From JBBITI01 sp037440885 (GTDB lineage Bacteria > Chloroflexota > Dehalococcoidia > Dehalococcoidales > UBA2162), in contig JBBITI010000095.1 of the NCBI GenBank assembly GCA_037440885.1, forward strand, positions 1 through 7,874: a stretch of DNA of 7,874 nt, read 5' to 3'. The position numbers were made by a program, and so were the translations under genes. Positions within the stretch are counted from its first letter, which is position 1. Each line of letters begins with the position of its first letter. Below are positions 1 through 5,844 of the stretch, piece by piece. The notes beneath the pieces were generated by a model, which was given only the letters and a program-made list of their open reading frames with translations, was not told the origin of the DNA and made no database searches.

Positions 1-42
1 GTTGAGCTGGCGGTGGACAAGTTTTTGGACTTTTTTGTCTGA
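1..42 (+). CDS. Possible C-terminus of an upstream gene (partial)
   Basis: Frame 1 is open from the window edge to a TGA at 40-42 and encodes VELAVDKFLDFFV, an amphipathic, protein-like end. The frame starting at base 2 is also open, to a TAA at 58-60, but its product is Trp/Thr-rich and less convincing. Thirteen codons cannot identify a family. If real, the gene ends inside the predicted promoter of the next operon, a normal compact arrangement. Confidence 0.35.
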   Translation, partial: VELAVDKFLDFFV

Positions 43-54
43 AACTGCTAATAT
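25..54 (+). promoter_or_regulatory. Probable sigma70 promoter of the Mn riboswitch operon
   Basis: A weak -35 (TTGGAC, 25-30) is followed after 18 bases by TAATAT (49-54), preceded by TGC, which makes an extended -10. The predicted start near 61 falls right at the 5' edge of the riboswitch aptamer, which supports the call. The -35 matches only TTG well. Confidence 0.42.
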
Positions 55-60
55 GAAATA

Positions 61-160
61 AGAAAGGGGAGTAGCCAACCAACTAAGGTTTGAATAGTCG
101 TCAATACGGAGAGATACTCCCGGCTATTCACTATAGTGACTGAAATAGTGGCGAGACCAG
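61..160 (+). promoter_or_regulatory. yybP-ykoY manganese riboswitch aptamer
   Basis: The conserved signature elements of this class are present in order. GGGGAGTAGC (66-75) is the first conserved strand. P2 is AACC/GGTT (77-80 with 87-90). GAATAG/CTATTC (92-97 with 124-129) encloses the conserved GTCGTCAATACG loop (97-108), a GGAG/CTCC hairpin (108-111 with 117-120) and CCGGCT. A further hairpin is CACTAT/ATAGTG (129-134 with 145-150). The closing strand is GGCGAGACC (150-158), with GCC (74-76) pairing to GGC (150-152). The layout closely parallels the well-studied Lactococcus lactis aptamer as I recall it. The class binds Mn2+ and commonly controls Mn exporters and P-type ATPases, which fits the ATPase downstream. 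Oddity: the basal P1 helix is short, with only GG (66-67)/CC (157-158) clearly pairing outside the internal loop. Confidence 0.9.
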
Positions 161-194
161 GACAACTGTGATAGGTTGCTGGCCTCGCTTTTTT
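151..194 (+). terminator. Intrinsic terminator, expression platform of the Mn riboswitch
   Basis: GCGAG (151-155) pairs with CTCGC (184-188), CCAG (157-160) with CTGG (179-182), and CAAC (163-166) with GTTG (175-178). Six T residues follow (189-194). The 5' arm contains GCGAGACC, the closing strand of the aptamer, so aptamer folding and terminator folding are mutually exclusive. Metal binding should therefore block termination, giving an ON switch. Confidence 0.88.
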
Positions 195-223
195 ATATCT
201 GCGACCTGCCGAAGGGATGGAAG

Positions 224-352
224 ATGGATTTTAATAACCTATGCTTGGGGTTTGGTTTTAAAGCTATTATTTTGGTTTTGCTGGGGCTGGTTCCAGGGGT
301 TTTTCATCGCAAACCTCACCCAATCAGCGCCAAAGACGCAGCCGCGGAATAG
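224..352 (+). CDS. Putative 42-aa single-pass membrane peptide
   Basis: The ORF runs from ATG at 224 to TAG at 350-352. A Shine-Dalgarno-like AAGGG (212-216) lies about 7 bases upstream. The product starts MDFNNLCLGFGF, has a hydrophobic stretch at residues 14-27 (AIILVLLGLVPGVF), then a basic/His segment HRKPHP and an Ala/Asp/Glu tail. It would be a short membrane peptide with a polar C-terminus. It sits between the riboswitch terminator and the protease gene, so it would be the first product of Mn2+-induced read-through. I recognise no family. A longer overlapping frame starting at 168 lies inside the terminator hairpin, has no ribosome site and looks spurious. The alternative is that this stretch is only a leader RNA. 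Confidence 0.4.
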   Translation: MDFNNLCLGFGFKAIILVLLGLVPGVFHRKPHPISAKDAAAE

Positions 353-411
353 ACAATCTTAATAGTATCGTTAGTTGGTGGTATTAAAGATAGTTCAAAG
401 GAGGAGAAAGT

Positions 412-1386
412 ATGTGGTTGCAAGCTAGAATGTATTTATTGATAGCCCTGATGTTCGGCATACTTTATGGTGTGCTGGTGGCATTGGGCTCCTGGATGGG
501 GTGGGGTGGCACCCTGACCTATATCATAATGGCGGTGGTGGTTCTGGGTTTACAATACCTGATCAGCCCAGCTCTGGTAGGTTTGACCATGAAAATCCGC
601 TGGGTAACCGAGAAAGAGGAACCGGAACTGCACCGGATGGTTAGTGAACTGGCAGAAAAAGCCCGCTTGCCTAAACCCAAGGTTGGGATCTCGGAACTAA
701 ATATTCCCAACGCCTTCGCTTTCGGACGCAGTCAGCGGGACGGCCGGATCTGTGTGACCCGGGGCATCCTGAGCCTCTTGAGCCGAGATGAATTGAGAGC
801 GGTGGTGGGCCACGAAATGGCCCATATCAAACACCGGGATATGGCCTTCATTACTCTGCTTTCGGCCATCCCCATGATTTTATACTGGATAGCCTGGAGC
901 ACGATGTGGGGAGGGATGTTGGGAGGCAAGCGCAATAGCGAAAACAACGGAAATTATACATTATTTATTGGAATTGCGGCCATGATTCTCTATTTCATCA
1001 CCAATTTACTGGTGCTCTACGGCTCCCGCATTCGTGAATATTACGCTGACAAGGGGAGTATTGAGTTGGGGAATAAACCTAATGATTTAGCCTCTGCTCT
1101 TTATCGGTTAGTGCTGGGAGATGCCCGGTTTAAAGGCCGGGAAGAAATGAAACGAGTGGAAGGAATGAAAGCCTTCTTTCTGAACGATCCTTCCCAGGCC
1201 TGGAATGAAGTGCGTGACCTGGCCCAGATTGATAACAACCGGGACGGCAGAATCAGCTGGAACGAACTCATAGAGATGCGCCAAAAGAAAGTAAAGCTAG
1301 GGGCCGGAGATAAACTCATGGAAATCTTCACTACCCATCCTAACACCCTGAAAAGAATCCAGACCCTGTCATCCTACGATTCATAG
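412..1386 (+). CDS. htpX: HtpX-like M48 membrane zinc metalloprotease with EF-hand
   Basis: This is a 324-aa membrane-bound protease of the HtpX/M48B family, which degrades damaged or misassembled inner-membrane proteins with the active site facing the cytoplasm. Two N-terminal helices (about 8-30 and 35-57) precede the catalytic domain. The zinc motif HEMAH is at 134-138, and the third ligand is probably E209 in SRIREYYAD. Two more hydrophobic segments lie at about 146-168 and 183-204. The HtpX-type C-terminal signature FTTHPNTLKRI is at 307-317. Unusually, residues 274-285 (DNNRDGRISWNE) form a complete canonical EF-hand loop between the last helix and the C-terminus, on the predicted cytosolic side. 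The start is fixed by AAAGGAGGAG (397-406), five bases before ATG. It is the first large gene after the Mn riboswitch, and the ATPase follows five bases after its stop, so the two are almost certainly co-transcribed and perhaps translationally coupled. Confidence 0.94.
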   Translation: MWLQARMYLLIALMFGILYGVLVALGSWMGWGGTLTYIIMAVVVLGLQYLISPALVGLTMKIRWVTEKEEPELHRMVSELAEKARLPKPKVGISELNIPNAFAFGRSQRDGRICVTRGILSLLSRDELRAVVGHEMAHIKHRDMAFITLLSAIPMILYWIAWSTMWGGMLGGKRNSENNGNYTLFIGIAAMILYFITNLLVLYGSRIREYYADKGSIELGNKPNDLASALYRLVLGDARFKGREEMKRVEGMKAFFLNDPSQAWNEVRDLAQIDNNRDGRISWNELIEMRQKKVKLGAGDKLMEIFTTHPNTLKRIQTLSSYDS

Positions 1387-1391
1387 GAAAG

Positions 1392-4148
1392 TTGCGGTTT
1401 AGGTTTGATGAGGAGTCAGTTAACTTGTTAAATAGAAAAAGTTGGTACCAGCTTTCAGTTGAAGAGGTTTTTCAAGCCTTACATTCAGATAATGCCGGGC
1501 TTGACTCAAAAGATGCCAAAGCAAGATTGGGAAAGTACGGGTATAACGACCTTAAGGTCAAGAAGCGGGGAACTCTTGTCCGGTTCTTACTCCAGTTCCG
1601 TAATCCCCTGTTGTATATCCTGTTAGTCGCTGCTGTGGTCGCTGGCTTGCTGGGCGAATTCATAGACATGTGGGTAATAATCGGAGTAGTCCTGGCCAGT
1701 GTAGTAATTGGCTTCATTCAGGAGGGAAAGGCTGAGGCGTCTTTAGATGCATTGAAAAATATGCTGGTGGTGAGATGTAATGTGCTCCGAGACGGTGAGA
1801 CGAAAACAATAGCCGCACGCGAGTTGGTCCCGGGCGATGTAGTGCAACTTGAAGGTGGTGACAGGGTGCCGGCAGATTTGCGCCTATTCTCGGTCAAGAA
1901 CTTGAGTATTGATGAGGCTGCGCTTACCGGAGAATCAATGCCGGTAGTCAAAGATACAGAGCCCGTGGTCAAACCAAACCTGAGCCCCGGGCAACAGAGC
2001 AGCATGTCCTTTAGCGGCACCTTTGTTACGCGAGGTCGTGGGCAGGGAGTGGTAGTAGCGACAGGCATGCAGACAGAATTGGGCAAAATCGCCGGTATGA
2101 TGGAAGGAACCGGGAGAGTCACGCCACCGATACTAAAGAATATAGCCGCTTTCACCAGGATGATAATCATCGCCATCCTCTCGTTAGGTGCCATTACTTT
2201 TGGCTTAGGCTGGTGGCTTGGCTACGAACCGGCCTATATGTTCCTCGCGACAGTGGGAATGATTGTGGCAATGATACCGGAAGGACTGCCGGCAACCCTG
2301 ATTGCCGCTTTTGCCATTGGTACTATGGCCATGGCACGTCGAAATGCCTTGATAAGAAGGCTGCCCGCCGTCGAAACCCTGGGCTGCACGACTGTTATAT
2401 GTTCGGACAAGACTGGCACCCTTACCAAAAATGAGATGATGGTGGTAAGGATATACTCAGGCGGAAAAGATTACCGGGTGAACGGCGTCGGCTATAAGCC
2501 GGTGGGAGAATTTGTTCAAGGAGATACCTGGATTGAGAATGTCTCCGAGAGTGACAGGGACCTGTCAGACACCTTAAAGGCTGGCTGGCTATGCAATAAC
2601 AGCAGTTTGGTGGAGAGCGAACAGGCATTTCATATCAAGGGTGACCCTACAGAAGGGGCTTTGATAGTATCGGCGACCAAAGCTGGTATTACCGGTGCCC
2701 TTCCCAGACTCGATGAGATACCCTTTGAGGCAGAGCGACAATATATGGCCACTTTGCATAAAGGAGATGGAAAAGAAAATATTATCTATGTCAAAGGTTC
2801 TCCGGAGAGAGTATTAGGTATGAGCCAGAGTCAGCAAGTTGATGGGGCTGTCGTGCCGCTGAGAACAGAGGAGATACTAGAAGAAGCCCGTGATATGGCC
2901 CGAGAGTCCTTACGGGTGCTGGCTATCGCCTTTAAAAAGATAGACCGAGAGAAAATCAGTCTGACAGAAAATGATTTAAATGGGTTAATCTTTCTGGGAT
3001 TTCAGGGTATGATAGACCCGCCCCGGCAGGAAGCTATTGAGGCGGTTAAAAAGTGCAGAAAAGCCGGGATACGAGTGGTGATGATTACCGGTGACTATGT
3101 AGAGACAGCAAAAGCGGTCTCCAGGAAGTTGGGAATTGGACAGGGTGAGATACAAGCACATACCGGGGAAGAAATCCAATCAATGAGTGACGAAAAGCTG
3201 CGCGATCTGGTGAACAGGGTATCAGTATACGCTAGAGTCGCTCCCGAGCATAAATACAGGATAGTAAATCAGCTGCAAAAAAATGGACACGTAGTGGCTG
3301 TTACCGGTGATGGTGTAAATGACGCTCCGGCTCTAAAGAGAGCGGACATAGGCATTGCTATGGGCATAACCGGCACTGAAGTCAGTAAAGAAGCTGCCGA
3401 TATGGTCTTGACCGATGATAACTTTGCCAGCATAATATCAGCGGTGGAAGAGGGTAGACATGTTTTCACCAATATCTGGAAGGTTATTTTGTATTTGCTC
3501 CCCACCAATGTTGCGCAGGGTCTGGTAATTACATTGGCGATATTGTTATCGCCGTTTATACCCGTATTCGCCTTGAGTTTGCCAATAGCGCCAGTGCAAA
3601 TCCTCTGGATAAATCTGGTCGTGGCTATCGCCTGCGGCATCCCTCTCACTTGGGAACCCAAAGAGGATGGGATATTGGAAAAACCGCCGCGTAACCCCAA
3701 TGAAAAATTAGTGAACCCCTTGCTTATTCGTAAGGTCGGTATAGTCTCTGTCGTATCAGCTTTGTCTGCCTTTGGGATGTTTCTGGCTTACACCAATATC
3801 GTGGGTGACTCGGAAAACCATCTCATTGAGGCGCAAACATTAGCCTTCACCACCCTGATCATGGTACAGGTCACCTACCTTTTTACCGCAAGGTCAATAA
3901 CCAAATCGGTATTTACCTTCAGCCTGTTTTCTAATAAATGGGTGCTGGTAGGCGCTGCCGCCACCATAGGACTGCAGCTTATTATGATCTACTCAATACC
4001 TTTATTTGGATTCAGTCCTTTGAAAACCATGCCATTTCCCGCTTTCTGGTGGATACCGATTATTTTAGTTTCGTTCTTTTGTTTCTTCATCATTGAACTG
4101 GAGAAGTTAGTGGGAAGGCGAATTAAGAGGGCTACTTCCCAAAGATGA
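1392..4148 (+). CDS. P2-type cation-transporting ATPase, probable Mn2+/Ca2+ exporter
   Basis: This 918-aa P-type ATPase couples ATP hydrolysis to cation movement across the cytoplasmic membrane. An N-terminal cation-ATPase domain (about 15-85) is followed by TM1-2 (70-110). The actuator carries TGES (179-182), TM3-4 span about 254-312 with PEGLP (296-300), and the phosphorylation motif is CSDKTGTLT with D339. Nucleotide-binding signatures are KGDPTEGAL (416-424) and KGSPE (468-472). Hinge motifs are TGD (566-568) and TGDGVND (638-644). Six more helices fill about 695-902. Position E297 (SERCA E309) and N741 (SERCA N796) are kept. By my alignment SERCA E771, T799 and D800 become Q709, V744 and A745, so it is not an ordinary two-site Ca2+ pump. 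The Mn riboswitch upstream argues for Mn2+ (perhaps also Ca2+) export. The start is uncertain: TTG at 1392 lies almost directly on a weak AGGAAAG, whereas TTG at 1425 has GAGGAG (1410-1415) nine bases upstream and would give 907 aa. Confidence 0.95.
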   Translation: MRFRFDEESVNLLNRKSWYQLSVEEVFQALHSDNAGLDSKDAKARLGKYGYNDLKVKKRGTLVRFLLQFRNPLLYILLVAAVVAGLLGEFIDMWVIIGVVLASVVIGFIQEGKAEASLDALKNMLVVRCNVLRDGETKTIAARELVPGDVVQLEGGDRVPADLRLFSVKNLSIDEAALTGESMPVVKDTEPVVKPNLSPGQQSSMSFSGTFVTRGRGQGVVVATGMQTELGKIAGMMEGTGRVTPPILKNIAAFTRMIIIAILSLGAITFGLGWWLGYEPAYMFLATVGMIVAMIPEGLPATLIAAFAIGTMAMARRNALIRRLPAVETLGCTTVICSDKTGTLTKNEMMVVRIYSGGKDYRVNGVGYKPVGEFVQGDTWIENVSESDRDLSDTLKAGWLCNNSSLVESEQAFHIKGDPTEGALIVSATKAGITGALPRLDEIPFEAERQYMATLHKGDGKENIIYVKGSPERVLGMSQSQQVDGAVVPLRTEEILEEARDMARESLRVLAIAFKKIDREKISLTENDLNGLIFLGFQGMIDPPRQEAIEAVKKCRKAGIRVVMITGDYVETAKAVSRKLGIGQGEIQAHTGEEIQSMSDEKLRDLVNRVSVYARVAPEHKYRIVNQLQKNGHVVAVTGDGVNDAPALKRADIGIAMGITGTEVSKEAADMVLTDDNFASIISAVEEGRHVFTNIWKVILYLLPTNVAQGLVITLAILLSPFIPVFALSLPIAPVQILWINLVVAIACGIPLTWEPKEDGILEKPPRNPNEKLVNPLLIRKVGIVSVVSALSAFGMFLAYTNIVGDSENHLIEAQTLAFTTLIMVQVTYLFTARSITKSVFTFSLFSNKWVLVGAAATIGLQLIMIYSIPLFGFSPLKTMPFPAFWWIPIILVSFFCFFIIELEKLVGRRIKRATSQR

Positions 4149-4153
4149 GTATT

Positions 4154-4231
4154 TCAATTAGCTAAAACGCGGTAAATCTCAACGCTACCTTCATGCTCTT
4201 GGATAACCTGGTAGTTGTTGGCGGCAATGAA
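4154..4231 (-). pseudogene. Possible remnant of a convergent gene (C-terminus only)
   Basis: On the minus strand 25 sense codons run from 4231 down to a TGA at 4156-4154. The product reads like a genuine protein end: FIAANNYQVIQE, then HEGSVEIYRVLAN. There is no start codon in the frame, and a TAA (4234-4232) closes it on the upstream side. The stop lies only five bases beyond the ATPase stop, the usual geometry of a convergent neighbour. I cannot name the family. It may be the tail of a gene lost to deletion or recombination, or a chance open stretch. Confidence 0.3.
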
Positions 4232-4358
4232 TTACTCGGCGCCCCCCCGCTGGATCACACTCATTCTCGTCGGTACGGCTGCCTTGATCGCCGTACTGGT
4301 CTTTTTCTGCTCTCCGACCGTACGTCACTACCGCTTCAGTCAGGCAGTAAAGACGTAA
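4227..4358 (+). CDS. Putative 43-aa single-pass membrane peptide
   Basis: ATG at 4227 opens a frame ending with TAA at 4356-4358. The product has a short polar N-terminus (MNYSAPPRW), one strong hydrophobic helix at about residues 10-28, and a basic tail (VRHYRFSQAVKT). Third codon positions are rich in G+C, as expected for coding DNA here. It ends nine bases before the convergent cupin stop. Against it: there is no good ribosome site (only GGCGG just before the ATG), and its middle overlaps a terminator-like hairpin. TTG codons at 4215 and 4218 are alternative starts. No family is recognised. Confidence 0.33.
   Translation: MNYSAPPRWITLILVGTAALIAVLVFFCSPTVRHYRFSQAVKT
4273..4306 (+). terminator. 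Possible intrinsic terminator downstream of the ATPase
   Basis: GTACGGC (4273-4279) pairs perfectly with GCCGTAC (4290-4296) around a 10-base loop. CTTTTT follows at 4301-4306, after four other bases. It could end the metal operon, 125 bases after the ATPase stop. The same bases would encode the membrane helix of the 43-aa peptide, so at most one reading may be important. Confidence 0.3.
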
Positions 4359-4367
4359 TAACTATCT

Positions 4368-5360
4368 CTACTTACCCCGCCATTTTTCGATGCCGTTACC
4401 TACCGGATGCGACATCATAAAGAATATCTGCCTTCTAACATCGCGCAGTATCAATGGCCCCTGCTCTACCCCGGGCGGGATATAAGATCCGAAACTTTTC
4501 GTAATAATATGTTTTTCCCCGCCGATCCAGAACTCTGCTTCAGCACAAAGGTCAGTGATATCGTCATAATTCAACGCATTCAAAACGAATGAAGTCCCGT
4601 ATGGTTCGGTGTGGGCCTCCATGATTACTTGCCCTTTTCTGGAACGCTCCCCGGGCAAAATCCAGAATGTATCACATCCGAATTCGCATCCCGGTACGAT
4701 GCTATCATCGATATACGCTATCCCCCGTGAATACTTTTCTTCTAATGGGTGCATATATACACTTCTTTTCGCATCTTTACGGTAACCGGTGACGACATAT
4801 TTCTTGTTCTTAAATTCACCGGTGCTCTTCGGTTTGACGAACACCTGTGGTGGTTTATCCTGCTCGCCTTCCCGTGTATACATCCCCGGTCCGCTCGTCC
4901 AATGGCAGACCGGTTTCGCAGTCACCCTCCCCCCCGGCCCCCGCGTCGGCATATGCATCATCTCCGCCGGAATATAAGCTACCCATGAGTTCGGAAGCGG
5001 TATCTCTTCGTCACCCAGGATCAAGCCCATTGCACTGGTATCTTCCGGGTGATCAGGATCACTTCCCCACCAGGATAACAACTCCGGAAAGTCATGGACG
5101 TGCGGAAACATCGGCTTTTGGTTACCGGTGAACCTCGCCATGGCTTCTTCGGTCATCTGGTTTGGGTATGAACCCGGCCAGACCCAGGTTGATTCTCCGT
5201 AATACGCACCGGGAATGATATCCTCATCGATCCATAACACATGTTCCATGCGGATCCGTTTCCCTTCGGCAGCGATTTGGTCCCGCTCTGCAGGGCTCGG
5301 CCCGGGTAACATGTCCCGCTTATACAATTTGGTGCAGATATACCGGTCATATACCGTCAT
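4368..5360 (-). CDS. Two-domain cupin protein, internally duplicated
   Basis: This is a 330-aa soluble protein with two cupin-type beta-barrels. Domain 1 has the metal-binding pattern FPHVHDFPELL, with ligands H87, H89 and E93, and a second motif YIPAEMMH with H136. Domain 2 keeps the fold signatures (AHTEPYGTSF, about 249-258; YIPPGVEQGP, 293-302) but has T251 and Q300 where histidines would be expected, so its metal site looks lost. Each domain is introduced by a similar segment: DEDIIPGAYYGESTWVWPG (45-63) and DDSIVPGCEFGCDTFWILPG (218-237). This shows a tandem duplication. No signal peptide or membrane segment is present. ATG at 5360 follows a G-rich stretch (GGTGAGGGGG) about nine bases upstream. 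Substrate and reaction are unknown. It is a clear relative of the single-domain cupin at 7035-7508. Confidence 0.9.
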   Translation of the reverse strand: MTVYDRYICTKLYKRDMLPGPSPAERDQIAAEGKRIRMEHVLWIDEDIIPGAYYGESTWVWPGSYPNQMTEEAMARFTGNQKPMFPHVHDFPELLSWWGSDPDHPEDTSAMGLILGDEEIPLPNSWVAYIPAEMMHMPTRGPGGRVTAKPVCHWTSGPGMYTREGEQDKPPQVFVKPKSTGEFKNKKYVVTGYRKDAKRSVYMHPLEEKYSRGIAYIDDSIVPGCEFGCDTFWILPGERSRKGQVIMEAHTEPYGTSFVLNALNYDDITDLCAEAEFWIGGEKHIITKSFGSYIPPGVEQGPLILRDVRRQIFFMMSHPVGNGIEKWRGK

Positions 5361-5411
5361 TTTTCATGTCCCCCTCACCTGTCCGGGCCGAGCCTTTCTT
5401 CAGGCGCTATC

Positions 5412-5441
5412 AGTCTAAACGGATTCCTTGAGTATTGTCAA
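5412..5441 (-). promoter_or_regulatory. Predicted promoter of the two-domain cupin gene
   Basis: Read on the minus strand, a perfect TTGACA (5441-5436) is followed after 18 bases by TAGACT (5417-5412, four of six matches). The predicted start near 5405 leaves a leader of about 45 bases. Confidence 0.5.
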
Positions 5442-5446
5442 TAACA

Positions 5447-5468
5447 GGATTAATCCAGGATTTGATCC
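5447..5468. repeat. Adjacent palindromic elements, possible operator
   Basis: The perfect palindrome GGATTAATCC (5447-5456) is followed directly by the near copy GGATTTGATCC (5458-5468). They lie between the outward-facing promoters of the cupin gene (-) and the 26-aa ORF (+), a natural place for a shared regulator. No regulator is identified. Confidence 0.3.
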
Positions 5469-5494
5469 TTTTCGATCATATTACGTGCAATCGG

Positions 5495-5523
5495 TGGAAA
5501 ATATAGCCCCGATACTTTATAAT
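5495..5523 (+). promoter_or_regulatory. Predicted promoter of the 26-aa membrane peptide
   Basis: TGGAAA (5495-5500, four of six matches) and a perfect TATAAT (5518-5523) are spaced by 17 bases. Transcription would begin near 5530, about 28 bases before the ATG at 5558. Confidence 0.5.
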
Positions 5524-5557
5524 GCGGGTCATTGACAATTCGTAAGGCAGGTGGATT

Positions 5558-5638
5558 ATGCAGTGGTGGAGCTGGCTTCTTATCGTTGTGCTGATCGGTC
5601 TCATCATCCTGTACTTTGTCGTACGTAAAAAAAAGTAA
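5558..5638 (+). CDS. Putative 26-aa single-pass membrane peptide
   Basis: ATG at 5558 to TAA at 5636-5638. The peptide has a Trp-rich start (MQWWSW), one uninterrupted hydrophobic helix (residues 7-22) and a basic end (VVRKKK), the classic positive-inside signature of a tiny membrane protein. A purine-rich GGCAGGTGG (5546-5554) lies upstream, and a good promoter precedes it. It is too short for most gene callers, and its function is unknown. A chance ORF is unlikely to be so uniformly hydrophobic with a Trp-rich head and a triple-Lys tail, but only conservation would settle it. Confidence 0.5.
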   Translation: MQWWSWLLIVVLIGLIILYFVVRKKK

Positions 5639-5664
5639 ATAATTTGCCTTATCTCCGATTTCAG

Positions 5665-5682
5665 CCGGCACCTTGATGCCGG
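5665..5682 (+). other. GC-rich hairpin after the 26-aa ORF
   Basis: CCGGCA (5665-5670) pairs perfectly with TGCCGG (5677-5682) around CCTTGA. No T-run follows on either strand, so it is not a standard terminator. It could be a 3'-end stabiliser or a Rho-assisted stop. The rest of 5639-5837 holds no gene I can support. Confidence 0.3.
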
Positions 5683-5776
5683 AGTTGAAGACGCCGGGTA
5701 TTATCCCTGTTGATTTCGCCGTTTCTTGCGTAATCCATCATTTTCGTACTTAACAATGTCATGCGACTAATGTCAC

Positions 5777-5816
5777 ATATTAACTGTCTGGAAAGCAGTA
5801 TTATTACAGTTAATAT
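5777..5816. repeat. 11-bp perfect inverted repeat upstream of the selenoprotein gene
   Basis: ATATTAACTGT (5777-5787) and ACAGTTAATAT (5806-5816) are exact reverse complements separated by 18 bases. The element ends 21 bases before the start codon. It could be an operator or, if transcribed, a leader hairpin. It has no T-run and is not a terminator. Confidence 0.5.
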
Positions 5817-5844
5817 TATGGTAAGCGAGGTCTGATTATGGTAA
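5815..5844 (+). repeat. 10-bp direct repeat across the selenoprotein start
   Basis: ATTATGGTAA occurs at 5815-5824 and again at 5835-5844, exactly two helical turns apart (20 bases). The second copy contains the start codon. The first copy's ATG would open a five-codon frame ending at TGA (5833-5835). It could be a regulator half-site pair or a small duplication. Confidence 0.4.

Noticed and set aside
168..362. Plus-strand 64-aa frame starting inside the riboswitch terminator
   Set aside because: It starts in the hairpin loop, has no ribosome site and a Trp/Phe-rich implausible product. The frame at 224-352 in the same region is better supported.
5532..5537. TTGACA on the plus strand as a second -35 box
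   Set aside because: No acceptable -10 lies 16-18 bases downstream. The TATAAT at 5518-5523 explains transcription better.
5676..5753. Plus-strand 25-codon frame starting at 5676
   Set aside because: No ribosome site, its ATG lies in a hairpin, and the product has no membrane or domain character.
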